Source: Eimeria necatrix (lineage: Eukaryota > Apicomplexa > Conoidasida > Eucoccidiorida > Eimeriidae). From it: 20,956 bases of DNA. A program made the position numbers and the translations under genes. The notes below the pieces were generated by a model. That model did not search any database. It had not been told where the DNA came from and saw only the letters and a list, made by a program, of their open reading frames with translations. The stretch covers positions 781 through 21,736 of the forward strand of contig NW_013651707.1 of NCBI RefSeq assembly GCF_000499385.1, given 5' to 3'. Shown piece after piece: positions 18,101 to 20,956 of the stretch (the stretch's first letter is position 1; each line of letters begins with the position of its first letter).

Positions 18101-20368
18101 GGCTTTTGTAACTAGTGTTCTTAAGACCAGTGCGACTTACACAGTAATCACAGAACAACACACTTGTTGCTCCTTTGATACTTTTCACTTGGCTGCGCGG
18201 TATGCGACTGCGGTTGCAAAACCTCAATTAAGTCCCGCATTTTGGAAAATGGGACAAGAATTGTACTTGTAGCTTGTGCGTTGCTTACCACCTTCAGTCT
18301 TCGAAAAATATTAATAGGGGCAAAGCGACGCGAAGAGAAACGCAAAAGCTCTGCTGTTGACCTTCGGTATCGTGCTTGTACAGCAATAAAGCGAACTCGT
18401 GGACGTATCGCATGTTACGAACACTTCAGCGTGATATGCGACGCCGGGATCTGTGCATATGACCAGCCTAGGAAATGGCTGAGGTCTGTAACTAAGTAAG
18501 TTCAGTACGTGTTTTCTGTACTTCTCTTTGGACGTCAGGCTGTGCGTTGCTTTGAATCATATGCATGCACGACTTAAGAGATAGGCCCTAGAGTGGAGCT
18601 GACCCCTTTGTTGGCCTATTGCTCTTCTCCGGATGAAATGCACATTTCAAATGGGGCTCCGGGATGAGGGCTCAGCGTGCTGTACGCTGGTCCTGTTCGT
18701 TTTTTCAGGATCTCCCGGAAACTCCTGTTCAAAATGCAGAGCGCGCGTTGGTTAATGCAATTGTATGCTTTGGTGGAGCTTACGTACCATGCTACCACTT
18801 TATTCACTTAGTTAGCTGCGTCCAACGTGCACGCATTCGACTCCACCAGTGGCTGCCTAAGAGAACACTTTCAATCAAAACAACTCTACAACGAATTGAC
18901 TCTTTACCTGGTAAATGCATGAAGCCAGAGACACACGCCAGCCAGTGCAAGGTATCGACGCACTGTGTGTGACAGGTTTCAAAGTTATTTGAAGTGCATG
19001 ATGATGTGTCGTGTGGATAGTGTTTACCTGATAGAGGCAGCACAAACAGATTTTCTAAACCCGAAGAGAAGAATACTGCAAGTATTCTGGCCGAAGTTTC
19101 AAAGGCCGCTGCTACGGTGGCTGCGTTGAAGTTTCAGTTGGTGATAATTGTAAATCTTTAGGCTACATCTTCCGCTTTCAAGTGCCTGTTCAACCCCTCT
19201 GGCACGTTAAATTCTGTCTAATCTTGTAGCCGCTCCACGCTTTCGCGAAAATAACTTTGATAAGTGTGCCGATGACTTCTTTAATGCACTCCAAAGCGTG
19301 GCACGGCTTCGCCGATGCTTTTCGTGGAGTTGTGCAAAGATTGAAGCTGACGTTTCGGGACGCTACAGTGTTTAACACCACCGTGAAAGAAAAAGCTTTA
19401 CGTGACATGAGAGAAATGCTCAAGTGATTGTTTTGAATTGAAATATTTATGGCGCTAGTCTCTGTGCGAATGCGCTGCCGCTGGATACAGCTCAACCAGC
19501 TCTGTTGCTTAGAGGTGCATCACGCAATAACACGAGACTTACGCTTGGGCTGTAGGAGTGCAAAAAGCGTTTGCGGAAATTTTCAGCGCTATTCGTGGCT
19601 CCTAAATGGCAATCAGCTAATTGTAAATGACAGTGGGTGTGCCATGCATAGTGACTGCGCTTTCCTATCCAGAAGGGGGACAATTCCTCTATCTAGACTT
19701 GGTTCTTTACATGCTATGTAAGTCGAGTTTTGACTCGACTTATATAGCATGTAGCGGAGCTAAATAGGACCTACCTGGGTTTGAAGTCTTTTGCTCTTGT
19801 TGCTGATGGCTTCCAGTATGTAGGTTGAATGCCTCGCTCTTTCGGTGACACGCAGTCCACACTTCCTCCGGGCTCACACTTACGTTTTGTCAGAATGACC
19901 AATAATTCAACTGTTTTAACGTAAATTCAAGTGAAAATTCAACACTAGTTGAACCATCACCTCATCGCTCAGCCAAAATTTGGGCCTGGTAGATCATCCG
20001 CGCTATACGTTCGTGAGACGTCCCATGTAATGTAGCCTACGTTTACTAGGCTACGGCAAGAATTTCCGACGATAGGGCGTTCAGCTCGACGATTTGGCGT
20101 GGGCTACTTAGAACTGCTTGTCTACATGCTGCATCCAGTAACACTGTGATGGACAATAACAACAGTGTGCTGATGTTGCATGGACAAGTGTTTGATTCTC
20201 GAGGGCTTCTGCAACATTACCACAGCAACAATGGCACGTGATGGTGATAGAGCATACACATATACACATTTCAGTGACACCGACGCAGGGCGGCTGTAAC
20301 CATGGTGAAGTATGTCAGTTCCTGCAAGGAGTGACAACCCCTACTGGCCTCGTTCTCAGCTTGTGGGT
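93..20368 (+). CDS. Candidate gene split into single-codon exons (span of the array; both ends may lie outside the window)
   Basis: I do not recognise the product. Seen: 47 strict plus-strand matches to acceptor AG, three bases, then donor GT[AG]NG[CT], against two on the minus strand. Most acceptors are CAG or TAG. The commonest donor is GTGCGT, and of 19 plus-strand GTGCGT words 16 have AG exactly three bases upstream. Intervals in the first 5.8 kb are 225-404 bases. Joined in order, the triplets stay open only when each is read as one codon; the other two phases meet TGA within about 21 codons. The first 21 residues are mainly K, R, E, D, Q, S, T, N; the last 26 are mainly L, V, A, F, G, Y. 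Inferred: introns of about 100-900 bases separate one-codon exons of a protein with a polar part followed by hydrophobic, possibly membrane-spanning parts. Some exons are probably missed, notably in 7.3-8.0, 10.2-11.1 and 12.5-13.2 kb. Alternatives are a stepwise-splicing ratchet or a non-coding RNA with repeated decoy splice sites. The start and stop codons are not identified. Confidence 0.4.
388..399 (+). other. Candidate one-codon exon, triplet aga (Arg) at 391-393
   Basis: Acceptor TAG after a short T-run, donor GTGAGC. It shares 11 bases (389-399) with the aga junction at 11888. Confidence 0.4.
613..624 (+). other. Candidate one-codon exon, triplet agt (Ser) at 616-618
   Basis: Acceptor AAG, donor GTGCGT. 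The acceptor is weaker than CAG or TAG. Confidence 0.35.
1012..1023 (+). other. Candidate one-codon exon, triplet cga (Arg) at 1015-1017
   Basis: Acceptor CAG, donor GTATGC. It falls between the sites at 613 and 1317, where the regular spacing predicts one. Confidence 0.35.
1317..1328 (+). other. Candidate one-codon exon, triplet caa (Gln) at 1320-1322
   Basis: A CTGAC branch-point-like word lies about 17 bases before acceptor TTTTAG; the donor is GTGCGT. Confidence 0.45.
1617..1628 (+). other. Candidate one-codon exon, triplet agc (Ser) at 1620-1622
   Basis: Acceptor AAG, donor GTGCGTT. A competing TAG with a 4-base spacer before GTGCGT lies at 1582-1594 and would shift the frame, so this site is preferred. 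Confidence 0.35.
1677..1703 (+). repeat. Small perfect hairpin
   Basis: 9-bp arms CACTGGCTC and GAGCCAGTG around a 9-base loop. Probably incidental. Confidence 0.6.
1893..1904 (+). other. Candidate one-codon exon, triplet ctc (Leu) at 1896-1898
   Basis: Acceptor CAG after a C/T-rich stretch, donor GTATGT. It lies 276 bases after the previous donor. Confidence 0.38.
2171..2182 (+). other. Candidate one-codon exon, triplet caa (Gln) at 2174-2176
   Basis: Acceptor CAG, donor GTGCGTT. The flanks duplicate the junction at 91-105. A GTAAGT directly after AAG at 2150-2152 lies just upstream and may be a decoy or a zero-length site. Confidence 0.45.
2441..2452 (+). other. Candidate one-codon exon, triplet gat (Asp) at 2444-2446
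   Basis: Acceptor CAG, donor GTGCGTT. A look-alike with the same triplet but donor GTTGAG occurs 25 bases upstream at 2416-2427. Confidence 0.42.
2730..2741 (+). other. Candidate one-codon exon, triplet gaa (Glu) at 2733-2735
   Basis: Acceptor AAG, donor GTGCGTT. The 11 bases AGGAAGTGCGT recur at 4051, and at 5086 within CAGGAAGTGCGTA. Confidence 0.42.
3082..3093 (+). other. Candidate one-codon exon, triplet gtg (Val) at 3085-3087
   Basis: Acceptor CCTTTAG, donor GTGCGTT. Positions 3075-3094 match 6312-6331 at 19 of 20 bases. Confidence 0.45.
3424..3435 (+). other. Candidate one-codon exon, triplet gca (Ala) at 3427-3429
   Basis: Acceptor TTCCAG, donor GTAGGT. It lies 342 bases after the previous donor. 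Confidence 0.38.
3691..3702 (+). other. Candidate one-codon exon, triplet aca (Thr) at 3694-3696
   Basis: A TTGAC word and a pyrimidine-rich stretch precede acceptor CAG; the donor is GTGCGT. Confidence 0.45.
4050..4061 (+). other. Candidate one-codon exon, triplet gaa (Glu) at 4053-4055
   Basis: Acceptor TCTCCAG, donor GTGCGTT. It is near-identical to the gaa junctions at 2730 and 5085. Confidence 0.46.
4426..4437 (+). other. Candidate one-codon exon, triplet aaa (Lys) at 4429-4431
   Basis: Acceptor TCCCAG, donor GTGCGC. Confidence 0.42.
4742..4753 (+). other. Candidate one-codon exon, triplet aga (Arg) at 4745-4747
   Basis: Acceptor AAG, donor GTATGT. The 13 bases from 4744 recur at 6168, but there AG is only one base from the donor. 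Confidence 0.34.
5085..5096 (+). other. Candidate one-codon exon, triplet gaa (Glu) at 5088-5090
   Basis: A CTGAG word precedes acceptor CTCACAG; the donor is GTGCGT. This is the third member of the gaa junction family. Confidence 0.46.
5398..5409 (+). other. Candidate one-codon exon, triplet aac (Asn) at 5401-5403
   Basis: TTGAT and TTAAT branch-like words precede acceptor CAG; the donor is GTGCGC. Confidence 0.42.
5802..5813 (+). other. Candidate one-codon exon, triplet aga (Arg) at 5805-5807
   Basis: Acceptor CCTTCAG, donor GTACGT. It is the last site of the regular series. Confidence 0.4.
6319..6330 (+). other. Candidate one-codon exon, triplet gtt (Val) at 6322-6324
   Basis: A T-run at 6302-6309 precedes acceptor CCTTTAG; the donor is GTGCGTT. 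It is a near-copy of the junction at 3075-3094, with gtt in place of gtg, both valine. Confidence 0.46.
6632..6643 (+). other. Weak candidate one-codon exon, triplet ttc (Phe) at 6635-6637
   Basis: Acceptor CAG, donor GTGACA, which lacks G at the fifth donor position. It is kept because it lies 313 bases after the previous donor. Confidence 0.2.
6895..6906 (+). other. Weak candidate one-codon exon, triplet ttt (Phe) at 6898-6900
   Basis: Acceptor AAG, donor GTTTGT. The spacing of 263 bases fits the array, but the donor class is not the common one. Confidence 0.2.
7259..7270 (+). other. Candidate one-codon exon, triplet act (Thr) at 7262-7264
   Basis: Acceptor GGTTCAG after a TTGCTTTTG stretch, donor GTGCGC. 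Confidence 0.42.
7271..8010 (+). other. 740-base gap in the array, no strict composite
   Basis: No convincing exon or RNA gene is seen. Regular spacing would predict one more site near 7.6 kb. A GTGAGT at 7528-7533 has no nearby AG, and the AG-tga-GTCGAT at 7527-7537 carries a stop triplet and a poor donor. Confidence 0.25.
8011..8022 (+). other. Candidate one-codon exon, triplet gac (Asp) at 8014-8016
   Basis: Acceptor CAG, donor GTAAGT, the canonical consensus. It is the last acidic triplet before the non-polar part of the array. Confidence 0.45.
8326..8337 (+). other. Candidate one-codon exon, triplet ttc (Phe) at 8329-8331
   Basis: A GTGAC word precedes acceptor CAG; the donor is GTGCGTT. 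It lies 315 bases after the previous donor. Confidence 0.43.
8620..8631 (+). other. Weak candidate one-codon exon, triplet cat (His) at 8623-8625
   Basis: Acceptor CAG, donor GTTGAG, in step at 294 bases. The same donor word follows AG-N3 at 2417 and 11098, so it may be a minor donor class. Confidence 0.18.
8632..9260. other. 630-base stretch without a supported exon
   Basis: It contains GTGCGC at 8669 and 8946 without AG three bases upstream, and an 11-bp tandem duplication at 8990-9011. Nothing else is seen. Confidence 0.25.
8990..9011 (+). repeat. Tandem 11-bp duplication
   Basis: Two perfect copies of AAAGTTAATCG, followed by the first four bases of a third. Too short to classify. Confidence 0.85.
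9261..9272 (+). other. Candidate one-codon exon, triplet tta (Leu) at 9264-9266
   Basis: Acceptor CAG, donor GTATGT. Positions 9259-9274 match 10182-10197 at 15 of 16 bases, the other tta junction. Confidence 0.43.
9576..9587 (+). other. Weak candidate one-codon exon, triplet ctc (Leu) at 9579-9581
   Basis: Acceptor CAG, donor GTTAAT. It lies 315 bases after the previous donor, but the donor is poor. Confidence 0.17.
9588..10183. other. 600-base stretch without a strict composite
   Basis: Only weak look-alikes occur: AAG-gcg-GTTTGT at 9660-9671 and GAG-cac-GTGCAA at 9825-9836. Small frames here show no recognisable domain. Confidence 0.2.
10184..10195 (+). other. Candidate one-codon exon, triplet tta (Leu) at 10187-10189
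   Basis: A GTGACT word precedes acceptor CAG; the donor is GTAGGT. It is a near-copy of the junction at 9259-9274. Confidence 0.43.
10196..11075. other. 880-base gap in the array
   Basis: No strict composite. AG directly abuts donor-like words at 10359 (TAG then GTATGA) and near 10605 (AAG then GTGCGG), which could be zero-length sites or ends of longer exons. No domain is recognised in the short frames. Confidence 0.2.
11076..11087 (+). other. Candidate one-codon exon, triplet gtc (Val) at 11079-11081
   Basis: Acceptor CAG, donor GTGAGT, a canonical donor. Confidence 0.43.
11088..11609. other. 520-base stretch, presumed intron
   Basis: No exon supported. A GTGAGC at 11443-11448 has no AG three bases upstream. 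Confidence 0.2.
11610..11621 (+). other. Candidate one-codon exon, triplet gga (Gly) at 11613-11615
   Basis: Acceptor GGCCAG, donor GTGCGT. Confidence 0.43.
11887..11898 (+). other. Candidate one-codon exon, triplet aga (Arg) at 11890-11892
   Basis: Acceptor GTCAG, donor GTGAGC. It shares 11 bases with the aga junction at 389-399, including the triplet, and lies 277 bases after the previous donor. Confidence 0.42.
11899..12489. other. 590-base stretch, presumed intron
   Basis: A GTGCGTT directly after GAG at 12058-12060 is the one strong donor word with a zero-base spacer. It could be a true zero-length ratchet site or the end of an unrecognised longer exon. Confidence 0.25.
12490..12501 (+). 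other. Candidate one-codon exon, triplet ctg (Leu) at 12493-12495
   Basis: Acceptor AAG, donor GTGAGA. Both sites are weaker than the main class. Confidence 0.27.
12502..13224. other. 720-base stretch without a supported exon
   Basis: Contains a GTAAGT near 12709 and a CAG with four bases before GTAGGG at about 12858, neither with a three-base spacer. Nothing else is seen. Confidence 0.2.
13225..13236 (+). other. Candidate one-codon exon, triplet cga (Arg) at 13228-13230
   Basis: A pyrimidine-rich stretch (13212-13222) precedes acceptor ATGCAG; the donor is GTAAGA. An AAG followed directly by GTGAGG lies at 13256. Confidence 0.38.
13413..13424 (+). other. Candidate one-codon exon, triplet gga (Gly) at 13416-13418
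   Basis: Strong polypyrimidine acceptor (CATTCCTCTGTGCAG), donor GTACGC. Confidence 0.45.
13622..13633 (+). other. Candidate one-codon exon, triplet ctc (Leu) at 13625-13627
   Basis: A branch-like CTCTGAC lies immediately before acceptor ATTTAG; the donor is GTACGT. Confidence 0.45.
13797..13808 (+). other. Candidate one-codon exon, triplet gcg (Ala) at 13800-13802
   Basis: A good pyrimidine tract (13781-13796) precedes acceptor AAG; the donor is GTGTGT. Confidence 0.38.
14113..14124 (+). other. Candidate one-codon exon, triplet atg (Met) at 14116-14118
   Basis: Acceptor ATTAG, donor GTGCGC. It lies 316 bases after the previous donor. Confidence 0.4.
14467..14478 (+). other. Candidate one-codon exon, triplet ctc (Leu) at 14470-14472
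   Basis: Acceptor ACCTCAG, donor GTGCGC. Confidence 0.42.
14572..14598 (+). other. Candidate 27-base (9-codon) exon
   Basis: A strong polypyrimidine tract ends in CAG at 14569-14571, and a GTGAGT donor starts at 14599. The 27 bases read DVIGNHTRN in phase 0, with no stop and an NHT sequon, keeping the frame used by the one-codon exons. The resulting 121-base intron upstream and 109-base intron downstream are short but in line with neighbours at 14.7-15.1 kb. Confidence 0.33.
14705..14716 (+). other. Candidate one-codon exon, triplet atc (Ile) at 14708-14710
   Basis: Acceptor GCCACAG, donor GTAAGA. Confidence 0.38.
14856..14867 (+). other. Candidate one-codon exon, triplet gtt (Val) at 14859-14861
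   Basis: One of the two best acceptors in the window (CACC, six T, CAG), donor GTAGGC. The frame also stays open from here to TAG at 15003-15005 (48 codons), so a longer terminal exon is the competing reading. Confidence 0.4.
15003..15014 (+). other. Candidate one-codon exon, triplet gta (Val) at 15006-15008
   Basis: A C/T-rich stretch precedes acceptor TAG; the donor is GTGAGT. Confidence 0.42.
15127..15138 (+). other. Candidate one-codon exon, triplet gtg (Val) at 15130-15132
   Basis: Acceptor ATGCAG, donor GTATGT. The intron before it would be about 121 bases. Confidence 0.4.
15139..15769 (+). other. 630-base stretch, presumed intron
   Basis: It holds a good pyrimidine tract ending in CTGCAG at 15671-15676, but no donor close behind it and no recognisable domain in the frame that follows. 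Confidence 0.2.
15770..15781 (+). other. Candidate one-codon exon, triplet atc (Ile) at 15773-15775
   Basis: Acceptor GGCAG, donor GTGAGA. Confidence 0.35.
15878..16093 (-). other. GC-rich island with an open minus-strand frame, unidentified
   Basis: GC is visibly higher here, especially 15945-16060, than in the flanks. The minus strand stays open for about 70 codons and ends in TGA at 15878-15880, with basic residues and an aromatic patch (GLYWTGR). A second minus frame over the same bases holds an LDGEVM...LGIPPG stretch. Neither can be assigned to a family. The plus-strand composites at 16025 and 16128 overlap or adjoin the island, so it may equally be exon-rich on the plus strand. Confidence 0.15.
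16025..16036 (+). other. Candidate one-codon exon, triplet gcc (Ala) at 16028-16030
   Basis: Acceptor TACAG after a C-rich tract, donor GTAGGT. It lies inside the GC-rich island. Confidence 0.37.
16128..16139 (+). other. Candidate one-codon exon, triplet gtc (Val) at 16131-16133
   Basis: The clearest example: acceptor CCCATTTCTTGCAG and donor GTAAGTAT both match general eukaryotic consensus, with only three bases between them. Confidence 0.5.
16307..16318 (+). other. Weak candidate one-codon exon, triplet caa (Gln) at 16310-16312
   Basis: Acceptor TAG, donor GTGCAG (not strict). It resembles the other caa junctions over nine bases, AGCAAGTGC. Confidence 0.22.
16423..16434 (+). other. Candidate one-codon exon, triplet ggc (Gly) at 16426-16428
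   Basis: A GTGATTCC branch-like word and pyrimidines precede TTTCAG; the donor is GTAAGC. Confidence 0.45.
16786..16797 (+). other. Candidate one-codon exon, triplet tat (Tyr) at 16789-16791
   Basis: A pyrimidine-rich TTCCATTGTTGCAG acceptor, donor GTGAGC. Confidence 0.45.
17037..17048 (+). other. Weak candidate one-codon exon, triplet tac (Tyr) at 17040-17042
   Basis: Acceptor TAG, donor GTGGCT, lacking G at the fifth donor position. Confidence 0.2.
17049..17619. other. 570-base stretch, presumed intron
   Basis: AAG directly abuts GTGAGT at 17139-17147, a normal-looking exon end, but no matching exon is recognised. The minus strand is open over 16926-17327 without any recognisable domain. 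Confidence 0.2.
17620..17631 (+). other. Candidate one-codon exon, triplet ttt (Phe) at 17623-17625
   Basis: Acceptor CTACAG, donor GTACGC. Confidence 0.4.
17899..17914 (+). repeat. Short ACTT tandem repeat
   Basis: Four copies of ACTT, the clearest microsatellite-like tract noticed in the window. On the minus strand it reads as overlapping GTAAGT words, but no AG sits at the three-base spacing. Confidence 0.85.
17948..17959 (+). other. Candidate one-codon exon, triplet gct (Ala) at 17951-17953
   Basis: Acceptor GCAG, donor GTGTGC. It shares CAGGCTGTG with the gct junction at 18536. Confidence 0.36.
18270..18281 (+). other. Candidate one-codon exon, triplet ctt (Leu) at 18273-18275
   Basis: Acceptor TTGTAG, donor GTGCGTTG. 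Twelve bases from 18275 recur at 18541. The open frame 17925-18272 ends on this TAG; by the array model it is intronic. Confidence 0.43.
18503..18514 (+). other. Weak candidate, triplet tac (Tyr) at 18506-18508
   Basis: Acceptor TTCAG after TAACTAAG, donor GTGTTT. It is too close to the next acceptor (18536) for both to be used in one transcript, and is probably a decoy. Confidence 0.15.
18536..18547 (+). other. Candidate one-codon exon, triplet gct (Ala) at 18539-18541
   Basis: A long pyrimidine-rich tract at 18510-18530 precedes GTCAG; the donor is GTGCGTTG. Confidence 0.46.
18709..18762 (+). other. Candidate 54-base (18-codon) exon
   Basis: A strong acceptor (six T then CAG) ends at 18708, and a GTATGC donor starts at 18763. 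The 54 bases are an exact multiple of three and read DLPETPVQNAERALVNAI in phase 0, without stops. The product is not recognised. The donor is only moderate, so the 3' end is uncertain. Confidence 0.28.
18939..18950 (+). other. Weak candidate one-codon exon, triplet cca (Pro) at 18942-18944
   Basis: Acceptor CAG, donor GTGCAA (not strict). Confidence 0.18.
18951..19630. other. 680-base stretch without a supported exon
   Basis: Only a small perfect hairpin is seen (8-bp arms at 19070-19077 and 19081-19088, loop GCA). The short frames on both strands show no known domain. Confidence 0.2.
19631..19642 (+). other. Candidate one-codon exon, triplet tgg (Trp) at 19634-19636
   Basis: Acceptor CAG, donor GTGTGC. 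Confidence 0.33.
19708..19753 (+). repeat. Near-perfect 21-bp inverted repeat (hairpin)
   Basis: Arms 19708-19728 and 19733-19753 pair over 21 bp around the four-base loop TTTG. The only non-Watson-Crick position would be a G-U wobble in plus-strand RNA. It is too short for a usual animal or plant microRNA precursor. It could be a small palindromic mobile-element remnant, an extrusion-prone site, or a structured intron element between the exons at 19631 and 19814. Confidence 0.85.
19814..19825 (+). other. Candidate one-codon exon, triplet tat (Tyr) at 19817-19819
   Basis: A CTGAT branch-like word precedes acceptor CTTCCAG; the donor is GTAGGT. Confidence 0.43.
19826..20356. other. 530-base stretch, presumed intron
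   Basis: Contains one perfect 8-bp hairpin at 20032-20054. No exon or RNA gene is supported. Confidence 0.2.
20032..20054 (+). repeat. Small perfect hairpin
   Basis: 8-bp arms GTAGCCTA and TAGGCTAC around a 7-base loop. A stem this size may arise by chance in a window this long. Confidence 0.6.
20357..20368 (+). other. Candidate one-codon exon, triplet ctt (Leu) at 20360-20362
   Basis: A pyrimidine-rich acceptor CGTTCTCAG, donor GTGGGT. It is the last strict composite in the window. Confidence 0.4.
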
Positions 20369-20956
20369 ACAGAACTCCTTCAAGCAGTGCCTCTGAAATA
20401 TTAATGCACCACAAAGTGAGGACAGATTCATCTACTTCCTTTGTGATCCGCTGCAGGGCGAAATGTACATGGACCTTATTAAAGACATGGATTAGTGCTT
20501 TATATCCATTGCGCAGATAAATAGCTGATGTGCATAAGGAAATAATGCACTGACAACGTAATCTAAGTCCTGCTAGTATATGGTTCAACGCTGCATATCG
20601 TTTAAAAAGATGATGCTTGATTTGTCTGGGCTCCACCAGATAATTTGGCATGAGTGCGTACTCGCACATCAAGGAGATTGTGTTCGTGCCTGCAAGCCAT
20701 CAATGCACAAGACCACGCAAAGCACATAGAGTCCTATTAAAGAGTGGACATTCAAAAAGCTGTTATGTGCTTGAGTGCGATGTTCGCCGGAAAGAAACAA
20801 GGATGCCACAATGTATTCACTTGAGTTCAGCGCCGACTGAATAAATGATAGGCAGTTCCTCCTCTGTTTATCAGAGTTGATATGCACAGGAACGGATGAA
20901 CTGGACGCAACACCGGCTCTACGCAAGTTCATAACTTTTTCTTGGTCACATTCCCA
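20369..20956. other. Right edge, no supported gene
   Basis: The minus strand is open over 20271-20672 (133 codons) with no recognisable domain. A poor composite (GAG-tgc-GTACTC) occurs at 20652. No terminator or polyadenylation signal can be assigned with confidence. Confidence 0.2.

Noticed and set aside
17925..18272. Plus-strand open frame ending at the TAG acceptor
   Set aside because: By the array model this is intron. No family is recognised, although its length and even composition keep it a possible conventional exon.
20652..20663. GAG-tgc-GTACTC as a last array member
   Set aside because: The GAG acceptor and GTACTC donor are both poor, as is AAG-tat-GTCAGT at 20308-20319.
20271..20672. 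Minus-strand open frame of 133 codons
   Set aside because: No domain recognised, and the opposite strand carries the composite signals.
1..20956. tRNA genes, CRISPR arrays, telomeric repeats, CAG-repeat tracts, retrotransposon or transposase reading frames
   Set aside because: Searched for by eye (for example the GGTTCGA box, evenly spaced direct repeats, reverse transcriptase motifs) and not found.

Overview
This looks like nuclear DNA of a eukaryote. It has moderate GC, no reading frame longer than about 160 codons on either strand, no bacterial gene layout, and many spliceosomal-type signals. GCATGC is over-represented (about 20 copies by eye, about 5 expected), which loosely recalls coccidian apicomplexan genomes. 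No protein is recognisable, so the organism is undetermined. I found no tRNA, rRNA, CRISPR array, transposase or reverse transcriptase.

The main content is an unusual plus-strand array. A 12-base composite recurs from position 93 to 20368: a 3' splice acceptor (mostly CAG or TAG), exactly three bases, then a 5' splice donor (most often GTGCGT). By hand I count 47 strict matches to [ACT]AG-N3-GT[AG]NG[CT] on the plus strand, two on the minus strand, and about four expected per strand at uniform base composition. In the first 5.8 kb the sites form a near-regular series, with consecutive intervals of 225 to 404 bases. The simplest reading is a gene, or part of one, cut into single-codon exons separated by introns of roughly 100 to 900 bases.

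The triplets behave like codons. None of the 47 is a stop, and joined in order only the phase in which each triplet is one codon stays open. Residues 5' of about 8 kb are mostly charged or polar (17 of 21). Those 3' of it are almost all non-polar (24 of 26), as if a soluble part were followed by membrane-spanning parts. Several junctions are near-identical copies, suggesting growth by duplication of exon-intron units.

Layout: 1-5.8 kb is the regular array. From 5.8 to 13 kb it is sparser, with some weaker-donor sites near the expected places. From 13.2 to 16.8 kb it is dense, with good polypyrimidine acceptors and two slightly longer in-frame exon candidates at 14572 and, further on, 18709. 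From 16.8 to 20.4 kb it is sparse again, with a near-perfect 21-bp hairpin at 19708. Whether the array is translated, or is a splicing or structural element, needs RNA evidence. No function is assigned.
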